This document shows, one piece after another, positions 36,002-48,515 of a DNA stretch of 64,000 bases. The notes beneath the pieces are model-generated. The model was not told where the DNA came from and made no database searches. It worked only from the letters and a program-made list of their open reading frames with translations. Positions within the stretch are counted from its first letter, which is position 1. Every line of letters begins with the position of its first letter. The DNA comes from Hydrogenophaga sp. RAC07 (GTDB lineage: Bacteria; Pseudomonadota; Gammaproteobacteria; Burkholderiales; Burkholderiaceae_C): contig NZ_CP016449.1 in assembly GCF_001713375.1 (NCBI RefSeq), forward strand, positions 2,170,001-2,234,000, written 5' to 3'. Both the position numbers and the translations under genes were made by a program.

Positions 36002-38302
36002 ATGTCCCAACGGAAATCCCACCGGCGTCCCGCCACCCTCCGCCCCACGCCTTCGAGGCCCCTGCCCGCTTCCACCGCCATGCTGCCCCTGGGCGCCATG
36101 CTCCTGGCCGGTTCCCTGAGCGCCATGGCGCAAACCACGCCGTCCAACACGCTGCCCACGGTGACGGTGCGGGAACAGGCCGAGGCGCCGGAAGGCAAGG
36201 ACGCACTGCGTGCGACGGAAACAGGCATCGGCAAAGGCCGTCAGAAATTGCGCGACATTCCGCAATCGGTGACCGTGGTGACCGAGAAGCTCATCGACGA
36301 CCGCAACCTCGACACGGTCAAGGAAGCCCTGAAAAACACGGCAGGCATCACCTTCCTGGCGGCTGAAGGCGCCGAAGAAGACATCCGGCTGCGAGGGTTC
36401 TCACTGCAGGCCACGGGCGACCTGTTCATTGACGGGATGCGCGATCCTGCCTTCTACGAACGCGACACGTTCAACCTCGACCGCATGGAAGTGCTGCGGG
36501 GTTCTGCCTCCATGCTGTTTGGGCGTGGTTCCACCGGCGGCGCGGTCAACCAGGTCAGCAAGGTGCCGCGTCTGATCACCGAGCACCAGGTCGACCTGAC
36601 CCTGGGCAGCCACGCCTACCGCCGCGTGCAGGGCGATTTCAACATCCAGACCGGTGAGAGTTCGGCCCTGCGCCTCAACGCCATGGTGACCAAGGCCGAC
36701 AACAACGGCTCGGGCGCCAGCCTCGACAAAAACGGCGTGGCTCTGGCCTACCGCTGGGGCATCGGCGAGCGCAACGAGTTCCAGGCCAGCATCTACAACC
36801 TGGACAACAACAACGGCATCAACTACGGCATCCCGTTTATTGCGCCCTACGCAGGCGCGCCCAACACCGAGCGCGTGCTGCTGCCGCTGGATCCCAAGAA
36901 CTACTACGGCCTGGCCAGCGACTACAACGACAGCAGCGCGACCATTGCCGGCTTCAGCCACATCCACCGCTTTGACCGCGAGAGCGAGATCAAGACCCAG
37001 GTCCGGGTGGGCCAGTTCAAGCGCGACCAACGCTCGGGTGCGATCCGCTTCGCTGCGGCAGGGCTCCAACCCGGTGGTGTGGCCGCCAACCTGACCAACT
37101 TTGGTCCCGATACGGTTCTGCAGCGCAACCTGCATCTCAAAATCCAGGACATGGACAACGTCCATGTGCAGAGCGACTACAACGGCAAGTTCGAGGCGCT
37201 CGGCTTCAAGCACGACATCCTGGCCGGCGTGGACGCGTCGCGCGAGGAAAAGACGGTCTACGCGGCACGCAACGCCAACCAGGGTGGCGTGGTGCCGACC
37301 AAACCCACCACCACCATCGGAACGCCCAACGACGGGGCTTCCGTGAACGAAGCCCTGCGGGTGCTTCGCATCAGCAACCAGTACGCGTCAACCGGCTGGG
37401 GCGCCTATGTGCAGGACGTGGTTCAAATCACCCCCACCTGGAAGCTGGTCGGTGGACTGCGCTACGACAACCTCACGGGCGACTACGACGCCTTCTCGAT
37501 TCCGAACGGTGCGCCAGGGCCGGTCACAACCAACAGCTACCGCATGAAGGTGTCCGAGGTGAGTCAGCGCGTGGGCGCTCTGTGGCAGCCCAACGCACTG
37601 CAATCGTTCCATGCCTCCGCGGGCACCTCGTTCAACACCTCGGGCGATGCCTATTCGCTCGGCGCAAGCAACGTGGACACGCCGCCCGAGAAGAGCATCA
37701 ACCTTGAAATCGGCGCCAAGCTGGATTCGGCTGACAAACGCTTCACGACGCGCCTGGCTGTGTTCCGCTCGACCAAGCTCAACGAGCGCAACACCGACCC
37801 CGATCTGCCGGTGGTCACGCTCTCGGGCAAGCGCCATGTGGCCGGCTTCGAGGCCGACATTTCCGGACGCCTTTCGCCGACCTGGGAGGTCTACGGCTCC
37901 TACATGTGGATCCCCATCGCCAAGGTGGACAAAGCTGCGCCCTGCCCACCATCGGGCGGTTGCACGCAAAACACGCCCGGTGAGCGCGTCGGCGACCGCC
38001 CGACCCTCACACCCGAGCACAGCGGCACGGTGTGGAGCACCTGGCAGCTCACGCCCAAGTTCCGCTTTGGTGCCGGCCTGAACTTCCGCAGCAAGCAGAA
38101 ACCCCTTCGCTCCGAGTTCCATGTGCCCAGCTACGTGACAGCCGACCTCATGGCCGAGTACCGCTTTGACTTCGAAAACCTGATCCTCAAGGCCAACCTC
38201 ACCAACGTGACCAACAAGCTTTACGCCGACGCCCTCTACCCCGCGCACTATGTGCCGGGTGCGGGCCGCACGCTGCAGGTGACTGCCAGCCTGAAGTTCT
38301 GA
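36002..38302 (+). CDS. TonB-dependent catecholate siderophore receptor (Fiu-like)
   Basis: A 766-residue outer-membrane receptor importing ferric siderophores. A long signal peptide ends at about residue 43 ([10 protein letters not shown]). The plug domain contains [14 protein letters not shown] and [51 protein letters not shown] siderophore-receptor sequence (about 80-180). The beta-barrel ends in LQVTASLKF, with the terminal Phe required for membrane insertion. The downstream PiuC-type gene is the usual partner of Fiu/PiuA-class catecholate receptors, supporting that substrate class. A Fur box lies upstream and a terminator 24 bases downstream, so expression should rise on iron limitation. 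Confidence 0.93.
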   Translation: MSQRKSHRRPATLRPTPSRPLPASTAMLPLGAMLLAGSLSAMAQTTPSNTLPTVTVREQAEAPEGKDALRATETGIGKGRQKLRDIPQSVTVVTEKLIDDRNLDTVKEALKNTAGITFLAAEGAEEDIRLRGFSLQATGDLFIDGMRDPAFYERDTFNLDRMEVLRGSASMLFGRGSTGGAVNQVSKVPRLITEHQVDLTLGSHAYRRVQGDFNIQTGESSALRLNAMVTKADNNGSGASLDKNGVALAYRWGIGERNEFQASIYNLDNNNGINYGIPFIAPYAGAPNTERVLLPLDPKNYYGLASDYNDSSATIAGFSHIHRFDRESEIKTQVRVGQFKRDQRSGAIRFAAAGLQPGGVAANLTNFGPDTVLQRNLHLKIQDMDNVHVQSDYNGKFEALGFKHDILAGVDASREEKTVYAARNANQGGVVPTKPTTTIGTPNDGASVNEALRVLRISNQYASTGWGAYVQDVVQITPTWKLVGGLRYDNLTGDYDAFSIPNGAPGPVTTNSYRMKVSEVSQRVGALWQPNALQSFHASAGTSFNTSGDAYSLGASNVDTPPEKSINLEIGAKLDSADKRFTTRLAVFRSTKLNERNTDPDLPVVTLSGKRHVAGFEADISGRLSPTWEVYGSYMWIPIAKVDKAAPCPPSGGCTQNTPGERVGDRPTLTPEHSGTVWSTWQLTPKFRFGAGLNFRSKQKPLRSEFHVPSYVTADLMAEYRFDFENLILKANLTNVTNKLYADALYPAHYVPGAGRTLQVTASLKF

Positions 38303-38325
38303 CAACGCACCGCTCCCAGGCTTTC

Positions 38326-38354
38326 GCCGCCCCACCTGCGTGGGGCGGCTTTTT
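38326..38354 (+). terminator. Rho-independent terminator after the receptor gene
   Basis: A 9-bp stem GCCGCCCCA/TGGGGCGGC with a six-base loop is followed by five T residues. It lies between the receptor and the piuC-like gene, so the latter is reached by read-through or has its own promoter. Confidence 0.85.
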
Positions 38355-38387
38355 GCCTTATCCAATGACACCAACACAAGAACTCCC

Positions 38388-39068
38388 ATGCTGTTGACCT
38401 TGCCCGACATCCTGAGCCAAGACGACCTGCGCAAGGTCCACCAGGCGCTGACCAACGCGCCCTGGTCCGACGGCGGCGAGAGCGCAGGCACCCAGGCCCG
38501 CGCGGTCAAGAACAACCTGCAACTGCCGCACGACTGCGACGCGGCCCAGGCCATCCGCGCCCAGGTGCTGCGGGGCCTTGACAGCAGCCCGCGGTTCTTT
38601 TCAGCGGTGCTGCCACTCAAGGTGTTCACGCCGCGCATCAACCGCTATGCAGGGGAGAGCAACGCCTACGGCAACCACATCGACAACGCTGTGCGCGTGT
38701 TGCCCGGTGGTCAACGCGTGCGAACCGATGTCTCATGCACCGTCTTCCTGAACGATCCGACCGACTACGACGGTGGTGAACTGGTGGTCGCCGACACGTA
38801 CGGTGAACACAGCGTCAAGCTGCCCGCCGGGCATGCCGTGATTTACCCTGGCACCAGCGTGCACCAGGTCAAGCCCGTCACGCGTGGCGAGCGCCTGGCC
38901 TGTTTCTTCTGGGTCCAGAGCATGGTGCGCAGCGACGAACACAGACGCATCTTGTTCGACCTCGACATGAACCTGCTCGCGCTGCGCCAGCGCCACGGTG
39001 AAACCGCCGAGACCACCGCCCTCACGGGGACGTATCACAACCTGCTGCGCCTGTGGGCCGACACATGA
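38388..39068 (+). CDS. piuC: PKHD-type Fe(II)/2-oxoglutarate-dependent hydroxylase (PiuC/YbiX)
   Basis: A 226-residue dioxygenase of the PiuC/YbiX family. The iron ligands are His97 and Asp99 (NHIDN) and His159 (SVHQ), and Arg169 near RGERL is placed to bind 2-oxoglutarate. The DYDGGELVV and [15 protein letters not shown] blocks are characteristic. The length equals the family norm. These genes accompany catecholate siderophore receptors, although their substrate is not settled. Start 38388 fits the conserved [11 protein letters not shown]-terminus. The stop overlaps the next start by four bases (ATGA), coupling it to an FMN-dependent oxidase. Confidence 0.93.
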   Translation: MLLTLPDILSQDDLRKVHQALTNAPWSDGGESAGTQARAVKNNLQLPHDCDAAQAIRAQVLRGLDSSPRFFSAVLPLKVFTPRINRYAGESNAYGNHIDNAVRVLPGGQRVRTDVSCTVFLNDPTDYDGGELVVADTYGEHSVKLPAGHAVIYPGTSVHQVKPVTRGERLACFFWVQSMVRSDEHRRILFDLDMNLLALRQRHGETAETTALTGTYHNLLRLWADT

Positions 39069-40183
39069 GCTCCGCGTCCACCACTGCGCAAACGCTGCCC
39101 GATGGCGTGGTGACGCTGGCCGACCACGAATTCCACGCTCGCGGCCTGCTCGACGAAGCGGTGTGGGCCTATTTCAATGGCGGAGCCGCCGACGAGCTCA
39201 CCTTGCGTGCCAATGCGCAGGCCTGGCAAACCATCGAGCTGCTGCCGCGCGTGATGCGCCAGTTGAGCGGCGGCCACACCCGCGTGAACCTCCTGGGCCG
39301 CGAATGGCCCCACCCCATCCTGGTCGCGCCCATGGCCTACCAGCGGCTGGCCCATCCCCACGCCGAGCAAGCCACCGCGCTCGCCGCTGCGGCGCTGGGG
39401 GCCGGGCTCGTGCTCAGCACACAGGCCAGCACACTGCTTGAAGACGTGGCCAGGACCGTCCTGCCCGAGCCAGACCGTGGCCCACTCTGGTTTCAGCTCT
39501 ACCTGCTGCCCGACCGCGGCTTCATGAAAACACTGGTGCAGCGCGCGGAAGCTGCCGGCTTCGACGCCCTGGTGCTCACGGTCGACGCGCCCGTGCAAGG
39601 AGCTCGCGACCGGGAGCGCCGCGCCGGCTTTCGACGGCCGGCAGACATCACGGCGGTCAACCTGGTCGGGCGTGTGGCGCCCTCGCCGCTTTCCCTGCGG
39701 CCAGGCCAGAGCAGGCTGTTCGACGACCTCATGACCCACGCCCCCACCTGGGACGACATCGCCTGGCTGCGCTCCATCACCCGCCTCCCCGTGCTGCTCA
39801 AAGGGGTCGTGCACCCGCTGGATGCGCGGCAGGCGCTGAGCTGCGGCGCAGCCGGCGTGATCGTCTCCAACCACGGAGGGCGCACGCTCGACACCATGCC
39901 CGCCACCGCCACGCTGCTGCCGCGGGTGATGCAGGCGGTTGCGGGTGATGCGCCTGTGTTGGTGGACGGCGGCATCCGCCGCGGCACCGACGTGCTCAAG
40001 GCCATGGCGCTGGGCGCCTCGGCTGTGCTGGTGGGCCGCCCGGTGCTGCACGGCCTGGCCAACGCCGGTGCCACCGGGGTGGCCCATGTGCTGCGCCTCT
40101 TGCGCGACGAGCTCGAGATCTCCATGGCACTCACCGGCTGCCGGACCCTGTCCCATGCAGCTGCGACCCTGAGCCACGCCTGA
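39065..40183 (+). CDS. FMN-dependent alpha-hydroxyacid oxidase/dehydrogenase
   Basis: A 372-residue TIM-barrel flavoenzyme of the glycolate oxidase / L-lactate dehydrogenase family. Visible landmarks are the N-terminal [21 protein letters not shown], the FMN region [18 protein letters not shown], the catalytic-base segment SNHGGRTLD, and the phosphate-binding [18 protein letters not shown] near the C-terminus. It would oxidise a 2-hydroxy acid to the 2-oxo acid; whether it uses oxygen or a quinone cannot be read from the sequence. Translation is coupled to the piuC-like gene by an ATGA overlap. The linkage to a 2-oxoglutarate-dependent enzyme and a siderophore receptor is unexplained. Confidence 0.9.
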   Translation: MSSASTTAQTLPDGVVTLADHEFHARGLLDEAVWAYFNGGAADELTLRANAQAWQTIELLPRVMRQLSGGHTRVNLLGREWPHPILVAPMAYQRLAHPHAEQATALAAAALGAGLVLSTQASTLLEDVARTVLPEPDRGPLWFQLYLLPDRGFMKTLVQRAEAAGFDALVLTVDAPVQGARDRERRAGFRRPADITAVNLVGRVAPSPLSLRPGQSRLFDDLMTHAPTWDDIAWLRSITRLPVLLKGVVHPLDARQALSCGAAGVIVSNHGGRTLDTMPATATLLPRVMQAVAGDAPVLVDGGIRRGTDVLKAMALGASAVLVGRPVLHGLANAGATGVAHVLRLLRDELEISMALTGCRTLSHAAATLSHA

Positions 40184-40226
40184 CCTCCGTCAGGAAGTGA
40201 TGGAACACCCGCCTGCCAGCGGGATC

Positions 40227-41644
40227 TCAGCCCAGAGGCGGCGGTGGTCCGGCCCAATCGCCGCCCAAGGCCTTGTACAAGTCGAGCGCCGCCGTGAGGC
40301 GCGACAGGCTCTGTGTGGCCAGCGCGTCGAGCGCGGCAAACAAGGTGCGCTGCGCATCCAGCACCGACAGCAGATCGCCACTGCCCTCGCGGTAACGCAG
40401 CTCGGCGAGTTGCAGCGAACGCCGCGCCTGCGCCACCACCTCGCGCTGCAGCGCTTCCTGGCGCTGGCTGCGGTCCACGTTGCCCAGCCCGTCGTCGACT
40501 TCCTTGAGCGCGGTGCGGATGGCCTTGCCGTAGTTCTCGATCAACACCAAGCGTTGCGACTCGGTGCTGCGGATCTGCAGGCGCTGGCGCCCGCCGTCAA
40601 AGATGGACTGCGCGAGCGACAGGCCGATCGAAATGCCGCGCGTGGGATCGGCCAGGCTCAACAAGGCCGAGGTGCCCAGGCTGCCCGAGGCCGACAGCGA
40701 CAGGCTGGGCAGCAGTGCCGCGCGCGCGGCGTCCACGTTGGCATCGGCCGCGGCGAGCTGCGCCTCGGCCGATGCCAGGTCGGGCCGGCGCGTGAGCAAG
40801 GACGAGGGCAGGCCCGGCGACAGCGCGGGCACACGCAGTTGTGCGAATTCGCCCGCCTCGGGCGTGTAGCCCTGCGGCACGCGGCCCAGCAGCAGCGCCA
40901 GCGCCGTGCCGGTCTGGCGCTGCTGCAGCTCCAGCGGCAGCAAGGCCGTGCGTTGCGACAGCACCGTGGTGCGCTGCTGCGACACCTCCAGCGCGGTGGC
41001 CACGCCGTTGCGCTGGCGCGCCTCAACGATGGCGAGCACACGCTCGGCAATGGCCAGGTTCTCGCGCGCGATGCGCAGGCGTTCGGCGGTGTTGAGCCAC
41101 AGGAAATAGTTGTTGGCCACGCCGGTCAGCAGCGTGAGGCGCGCGGTCTTCCAGTCGAACTCGCTGGCCTGCAACGAGGCCTCGCCAGCGCGCACGCCGG
41201 CGGCAACCCGGCCCCAGAGGTCGACCTCGTAGCTCACGGACAAACCCACGCTGCTCGACTCGCGCGAAGTGGCCGGCACACCGGGCCCGTCGCTGCGGTT
41301 GGCCGACACACCCGCGTTTCCATTCACCGACGGCAGGCGCGACACGCCGGCCTGCTGCAAGGCCAGGTCGGCCTGGCGGATGCGTTCGATGGCAATGCGC
41401 AGATCGGGGCTGCCGGCCTGGGCTTCTTCAATCAGGCGCTCCAGCGGCTCCGAGCCGAAGGACTGCCACCACGCGGTGGTGAGCTGCGCGGCCTCTGAAG
41501 ACGGGGTCGCCGGGCTCCAGGCCGCCGGCATCTCGACCACCGGCGCGCGCGCCGGGTCGGTGGTGGCGCAGGCCTGCAGCGCGAGCGCGATGGCCAGCAC
41601 CAGCGGTTTGGCGAAAGGAAATGCAAACGGTTTCATGACAGTGC

Positions 41645-41648
<4 letters not shown>
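40227..41648 (-). CDS. Outer-membrane efflux lipoprotein (NodT/TolC type)
   Basis: A 473-residue outer-membrane channel subunit for tripartite efflux. The signal peptide ends in the lipobox LQAC (Cys at about 27), and two OEP repeats follow ([36 protein letters not shown] helices; [35 protein letters not shown]). The C-terminal helices include [23 protein letters not shown]. Start 41648 forms an ATGA overlap with macB; a second ATG 12 bases downstream is possible. It completes the macA-macB system, as the third gene of the operon. Confidence 0.92.
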
Positions 41649-43686
<2,038 letters not shown>

Positions 43687-43690
<4 letters not shown>

Positions 43691-45111
43691 CGCCGTGCCC
43701 CACCTGCAGCGCCACCGGGCATGCCGCCCGGCCCGCCCATGGCCTGACCGACACCCGCGCCCTGCTGCGCCGCGGTGGTGCGGCGCTCCGGTTCACGCAC
43801 ACCGGCAACCACGCGCTCGCCTTCCTTCAGACCCGACAACACCTCGGCGTGCACGCGGTTGCTCACGCCGATGGTCACGTCGCGCTCCTTGATGCTGCTG
43901 TCCTCGGCCATCACCTTGGCTTTGGCCTGGCGCGGTCCACGCACGGGGCGCGCAGCGGCTTCGTTGCGCGGCATGCCGCTGCTGACCGCGGGACGGGTGC
44001 GGGCAGGCTCGCCTGCACCTGGTGTGCCTGCAGCAGGCGCACTGGCCGCTGGCGCGCCCGGAGCAACGGCCGCACCCGCCGCGGGCGGCCCACCCTGCAC
44101 ACCCCGGTTGCCCTGCGCGGCACTGCGCTGGATCGTCAGGGCCGACATCGGCACCATCAACACGTCTTTGGCATCCGACACTACAAAGAACACCTGCGCC
44201 GTCATCTGCGTCATCAGGCTGCGGTTGTTGTTGGGCACTTCAAACAGCGCGTTGTAGAGCACCACGTTGTTGGTCACGGTGGGGGTGGGCTCGATCTTCT
44301 TGAGTTCGCCGTACCAACGCCTTCCCTGGCCACCGAGGGTGGTGAAGTACACCGGCATGCCGCCGCGGAGCTTGCTCACGTCGGCCTCCGACACCTGCGT
44401 CTGCACCGTCATCACCGACAGGTCGGCAATGCGCATCAGCGTGGGTGCGGACTGGTTGGTGTTGAGCGTCTGGCCCTGGCGCGCGGTGATGCTCACCACC
44501 GTGCCACCCATGGGGGCGTAGATCTTGGTGAACTTGAGGTTGGCCTCTTCCACCCGCATGCTGGCCTGCAGCTGTTCCATCGACGCCTTGAGCGACTGGA
44601 TCTGGGCGCGCGCGGTGCGCACCGTGGTCTCTGCGTTCTGCAAGGTCTCGGTGGTGGTGGCTTCTTCGAGCATCAGGTTCTTCTGGCGCTGCAGGTCGCG
44701 CTCGGCCTTGCCCAACGCAAGTTCGCGCTCGGTCATCTGGGCCGCCTGTGAACGCAGCTGGGCACGGCTGGCTTCCACGCGCGCCATCGATGTTTCGGCG
44801 TCGATCTCGGCCAGCAGGTCGCCCTCTTTGACCTCGCTGCCCACCTCCACCAGGATCTTGCGCAACTGGCCCGACACCTGCGCGCCCACGTCCACATAGT
44901 CGCGCGGCTGCAGCGAACCGGTGGCGCTGACCTGGTCTTCTATGTCGCCGCGCTGCACGGTGGCCGTGATGTAGGCGCTCTCGGCTTTCGCGCCCGGGCC
45001 ATACCGGACCCAGGCCAGCCCGCCGCCCAACACGGCCAGCGCGACCAGTGCGATCACGGCCAGTTGCCAGGGGCTTCGTTTGCGGACGGCAGTGGAAGAA
45101 ACTTGGTTCAT
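43687..45111 (-). CDS. macA: Periplasmic adaptor MacA (membrane-fusion protein)
   Basis: A 474-residue membrane-fusion protein linking MacB to the outer-membrane channel. One N-terminal anchor helix ([19 protein letters not shown], about 16-34) is followed by a lipoyl/barrel domain ([23 protein letters not shown]), a long coiled-coil hairpin (about 100-190), and the beta-barrel with [11 protein letters not shown]. Near residues 345-420 it has a Pro/Ala/Gly-rich linker ([16 protein letters not shown]) longer than in E. coli MacA. The ATG at 45111 starts MNQVSS; the frame upstream is not conserved. It is divergent from a two-component system that probably regulates it. Confidence 0.93.
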
Positions 45112-45244
45112 ATCGGTGTGTGTCGTGCCAGGCGTTGGTTCAGGTGATGCCGCATGGTGCACGGCAAATATGGAAAGAATGCGCAAGATACGAAGCCGCG
45201 CGTGCACAAAGTTTGAAAGATTTGGGCTTACGCTCCACGACACC

Positions 45245-46789
45245 ATGCCTTCAGACCGCACCACACCGACCTCAACCCTGCCCCGCTCCCGCGCCTGGCT
45301 CTCGCGCTTCGACACCTTGCGCGTCAAGCTCTTCCTGGCGATTGCAGGTGCCAACGTGGTGCTGGTCATGTCGGCCTACCTGATCTACAGCTGGAGCTTT
45401 GACAAAGGCCTGGTCGAGTACCTGAACAAGGCAGACGAGGCCCGGCTGCAACCCCTGATCGTGCGACTCGCCGAGGGCCACCGCCTGCACGGCAACTGGG
45501 ACTGGATCACCAACGACCGTCAGCGCTGGCAAGACCTTTCGCGCGAGGTGCTGGGCAGCGGCCGCATGGCGCGCCGCGCAGCAGAAGGTCAGCCTGCGGC
45601 ACTGCCCGGGGAAGGTGCACCCCCACCCGAACCACCACCGGACAACACCGCGCCCGTCGTCACGGGACCGCCCCCGCCCGCCGTGCCCCCCACGCTCACC
45701 ATCGACCCTCGACTGCTCCTCCTGGACCCGCAGCACCAGTTGCTCATGGGACCCGAAGGCCGCACCGAACAGGCCGTGCTCAAACCCATCGAGGTCGACA
45801 GCCAGTTGGTGGGTTACCTGGGCTACGTGCCGCGGTTGAAGATGGTGGCCTCGCTGGAGCGCGTGTTCCTCGCGCAGCAGACCCGCACCTTTGCCGCGAT
45901 TGCGCTGGGCATGCTCGCCGCCGTGCTGCTCAACGCCGCGCTGATCGCGCGCTGGCTCTCGCGGCGCCTGCGGGTGCTCGGCGAAGGCACGGCCGCGGTG
46001 GCGCAAGGCGACTACAGCGTGCGTCTGCCCGCGCGCGGCCACGACGAACTCGCCCAGCTTGCCGATGCCTTCAACCACATGGCCACCTCGTTGCAGGCGG
46101 CGCAACAGGCGCGCCAGCAATGGATCGCCGACATCGCGCACGAGCTGCGCACGCCGCTGGCCACGCTGCGCGCCGAGATCGAAGCCCTGCAGGACGGCGT
46201 GCGAAAGCCCGACATGGCCAACCTCGACTCGCTGGCGCAGGAAGTGCACCGCCTCACCCGGCTGGTGGAAGACCTGCGGCTGCTCTCGCTCTCCGACCTG
46301 GGTGCGCTGGACTACCGGCTGGCCACCGTGGACCTCGGCCGTTTTGTGGGTCACCACCTGAGCGACGCCACCGGCCTGCAGGGCGAAGCCCTGAAGGTTC
46401 GGAGCGAACTCGATGACGGTGTGCAGATTCGCGCCGACGGCGACCGGCTGGACCAGGTGCTCTCGAACCTGCTGCAGAACACACAGCGCTACAGCAGCGC
46501 CCCGACCACGCTGAGCGTGCAGGTGCGCCGCGACGGTACCGAAGCGCGGCTGACCTGGGAGGACACCGGACCGGGCGTGCCGCCCGAGGCCTTGCCCCGC
46601 CTGACCGAGCGGCTCTACCGCGTGGACGCTTCGCGCTCGAGCGACAGCGGCGGCTCGGGCCTGGGGCTGGCCATCGCACACGCCATTGTTGAAGGCCATG
46701 GCGGGCGCATGCAGGCCTCGGCCAGCGCGCTCGGTGGCCTGCGCTGGGACATCTGGTTGCCCCTGCACGCGGAAGCCGCCCATGACTGA
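45245..46789 (+). CDS. Sensor histidine kinase (BaeS-like)
   Basis: A 514-residue membrane sensor. Two transmembrane helices (about 28-50 and 215-236) bound a periplasmic domain with a Pro-rich stretch (GAPPPEPPPDNTAP, GPPPPAVPP, about 124-150). Then come HAMP (RRLRVLGEGTAAVAQGDYSVRLP), HisKA with His299 in DIAHELRTPLATL, and the HATPase (LSNLLQNTQRYS; EDTGPGVPPEALPRL; GGSGLGLAIAHAIVEGHGG). The ATG at 45245 is 133 bp from the divergent macA start. It overlaps the response-regulator gene by eight bases. By position it should sense envelope stress or drugs and control the macAB operon. Confidence 0.93.
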   Translation: MPSDRTTPTSTLPRSRAWLSRFDTLRVKLFLAIAGANVVLVMSAYLIYSWSFDKGLVEYLNKADEARLQPLIVRLAEGHRLHGNWDWITNDRQRWQDLSREVLGSGRMARRAAEGQPAALPGEGAPPPEPPPDNTAPVVTGPPPPAVPPTLTIDPRLLLLDPQHQLLMGPEGRTEQAVLKPIEVDSQLVGYLGYVPRLKMVASLERVFLAQQTRTFAAIALGMLAAVLLNAALIARWLSRRLRVLGEGTAAVAQGDYSVRLPARGHDELAQLADAFNHMATSLQAAQQARQQWIADIAHELRTPLATLRAEIEALQDGVRKPDMANLDSLAQEVHRLTRLVEDLRLLSLSDLGALDYRLATVDLGRFVGHHLSDATGLQGEALKVRSELDDGVQIRADGDRLDQVLSNLLQNTQRYSSAPTTLSVQVRRDGTEARLTWEDTGPGVPPEALPRLTERLYRVDASRSSDSGGSGLGLAIAHAIVEGHGGRMQASASALGGLRWDIWLPLHAEAAHD

Positions 46790-47489
46790 AACACGCCCAC
46801 GCATCCTCATCGTCGAAGATGAAAACAAGATCGCCGGCGTGCTGCTGGACTACCTCGCCCAGGCGGGCTATGACTCGCACCACCTCACGCGGGGCGACGA
46901 AGTGGAGCCCTGGCTGGACAAGCACCCGGTCGATCTGTTGCTGCTCGACCTGATGCTGCCCGGCAAGAACGGGCTGGACATCTGCAAGGCCTTGCGCGCC
47001 GGCATGCCCGGACGCCCGGCACCGGCCATCATCATGGTCACGGCGCGCGTGGAAGAGATCGACCGCCTGCTCGGGCTGGAGCTCGGCGCCGACGACTACA
47101 TCTGCAAACCCTTCAGCCCGCGCGAGGTGATCGCGCGCATCAAGGCCGTGTTGCGCCGGGGCACGCACACCGCCTCAGCCGCGAGCGAAGAACCGTCCGG
47201 CGGCTTGACGATGGAGGATGGCGCGTGGCGCGCCACCATCGCCGGCCACGATCTGGGTCTGACTGCGGTGGAGTACCAGCTGCTCAAGGTCTTGAGCGCA
47301 CGGCCCGGTCGCATCTTTTCGCGCGAACAACTGATGGACCTGATGTACCGCGACGAACGCATCGTCTCCGACCGCACGGTGGACAGCCACATCAAGAAGT
47401 TGCGCCGCAAGATCCAGGAACAGCTGCCGGAACACGAGCTGATCCACTCGGTCTACGGGCTCGGCTACCGGTTCGACCCGCTCCCCTAA
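46782..47489 (+). CDS. OmpR-family response regulator (BaeR-like)
   Basis: A 235-residue regulator with a receiver domain (ILIVEDENKIAGVLLDYL; phosphoacceptor Asp56 in LLLLDLMLP; Lys in CKPFSPREV) and a winged-helix DNA-binding domain (LTAVEYQLLKVLSARPGRIFSREQLMDLMY; VDSHIKKLRRKI; IHSVYGLGYRF). It is the partner of the kinase encoded just before it, overlapping by eight bases. A likely target is the divergent macA promoter. The resemblance to BaeR/CpxR-class regulators is by motif and length; the exact orthology is not certain. Confidence 0.94.
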   Translation: MTETRPRILIVEDENKIAGVLLDYLAQAGYDSHHLTRGDEVEPWLDKHPVDLLLLDLMLPGKNGLDICKALRAGMPGRPAPAIIMVTARVEEIDRLLGLELGADDYICKPFSPREVIARIKAVLRRGTHTASAASEEPSGGLTMEDGAWRATIAGHDLGLTAVEYQLLKVLSARPGRIFSREQLMDLMYRDERIVSDRTVDSHIKKLRRKIQEQLPEHELIHSVYGLGYRFDPLP

Positions 47490-47577
47490 GACCCGCCCTT
47501 GTGCGCGACGCACCAAGGCCCCGGGGTGCCTGCGGCGCCAAGCGCCCGCGCTCCTATTCTTTTTCGTCGTTTATACA

Positions 47578-47596
47578 AATGCGACGTATTCTTGTT
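47578..47596 (+). promoter_or_regulatory. Fur-like box upstream of tonB
   Basis: AATGCGACGTATTCTTGTT shares 14 of 19 bases with the box at 35903-35921, both beginning AATGCGA. It lies about 190 bases before tonB and 80 before the small peptide gene. It is probably the iron control site of the tonB-exbBD-hemP operon. Confidence 0.55.
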
Positions 47597-47659
47597 TAGA
47601 ATTGGCGCTTCACGCAGCCCCACACAGTGGCGCAGTCAGCACCACCGAAAGGACACGCC

Positions 47660-47737
47660 ATGACCACCGGAATCGCCGCCCTCGGCACCAGCCTGATCGT
47701 GTTGTTGTGCGCCCTGTGGTGGATCTTTCGCAACTGA
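47660..47737 (+). CDS. Candidate 25-residue single-helix membrane peptide
   Basis: ATG at 47660 with AAAGGA upstream opens a 25-codon frame, MTTGIAALGTSLIVLLCALWWIFRN, ending in TGA. Nearly the whole peptide is one hydrophobic helix with a Trp-Trp and a basic end, as in genuine small membrane proteins. It lies between the Fur-like box and tonB, 28 bases before the tonB start. The good ribosome site and composition support it; conservation cannot be checked here. If real it may associate with the TonB-ExbB-ExbD complex. Confidence 0.5.
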   Translation: MTTGIAALGTSLIVLLCALWWIFRN

Positions 47738-47765
47738 TGCACAAACAGCCCACGCCGCTAAACTG

Positions 47766-48488
47766 ATGAACTCTTTCAGCGCCACCCTGGCGCCGCCCCT
47801 CACGCCCATGCTTGCTGTCGCGCCTTCACGCCTGCACCGCCGTCTGGCCATCGTGCTCGCAGTGGTCGTGTTTCACGTGGGGGCGCTCTGGGCCTTGCAA
47901 AGCGGCTTGCTCAAGCGCGCGGTGGAGCTGGTGATCCCGGTGCAAGTGATGGCCGAGTTCATCACGCCGCCGCAGCCGCAGATCGAGCCGCCGCCGCCCG
48001 CCCCGCCGGTGGCCAAGCCCACACCGCCAAAGCCGAAACCCAGGCCGGTGCCCCAGCCCCTGCCACAACCGGTGGCCAGGCCCACGCCCGAACCGTCCAC
48101 GCTCGCACCGGTGGTGCCGCCCAGCCCACCCGCACCACCGGCCCCCCCCGAGCCCGTGGTGGCCGCCGCACCGCCGGCCCCGCCCGCGCCGCCCGCACCA
48201 CCACGCATCGAGCTGCCGTCCAGCAGTGCCGACTACCTCAACAACCCACGCCCGCCCTACCCGCCGCTGTCCAAGCGCCTGGGTGAACAAGGCAGGGTGG
48301 TGGTGCGCGTCTTCATCGAAGCGGATGGAACCGCCTCACGAGCCGAGGTGCGCCAGTCCAGCGGCTTCGAGCGACTGGACCAGACCGCGGTGCAAACGGT
48401 GATGCGCTGGCGCTATGTGCCCGGCAAACGCGCCGGTGTGCCCGAGGCCATGTGGTTCAACGTGCCGATCAATTTCGTTTTGGAATAA
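47766..48488 (+). CDS. tonB: Energy transducer TonB
   Basis: A 240-residue TonB that spans the periplasm to energise outer-membrane receptors. One N-terminal anchor helix (LAIVLAVVVFHVGALWAL, about 27-45), a very Pro-rich spacer (about 68-150, with PKP and PAPPAPP runs), and the C-terminal TonB domain (PPYPPLSKRLGEQGRVVVRVFIEADG; VMRWRYVPGKRAG) are visible. The next genes are exbB and exbD, its motor. It probably serves the siderophore receptor at 36002 among others. Control by iron is suggested by the Fur-like box. Confidence 0.94.
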   Translation: MNSFSATLAPPLTPMLAVAPSRLHRRLAIVLAVVVFHVGALWALQSGLLKRAVELVIPVQVMAEFITPPQPQIEPPPPAPPVAKPTPPKPKPRPVPQPLPQPVARPTPEPSTLAPVVPPSPPAPPAPPEPVVAAAPPAPPAPPAPPRIELPSSSADYLNNPRPPYPPLSKRLGEQGRVVVRVFIEADGTASRAEVRQSSGFERLDQTAVQTVMRWRYVPGKRAGVPEAMWFNVPINFVLE

Positions 48489-48515
48489 ACCCCGTCAGCA
48501 GGAGTCAGAAAAATC

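Noticed and set aside
47960..48210. Short repeats in tonB as a possible CRISPR or minisatellite
   Set aside because: They are codons of the Pro-rich spacer of TonB; units are irregular and have no spacers.
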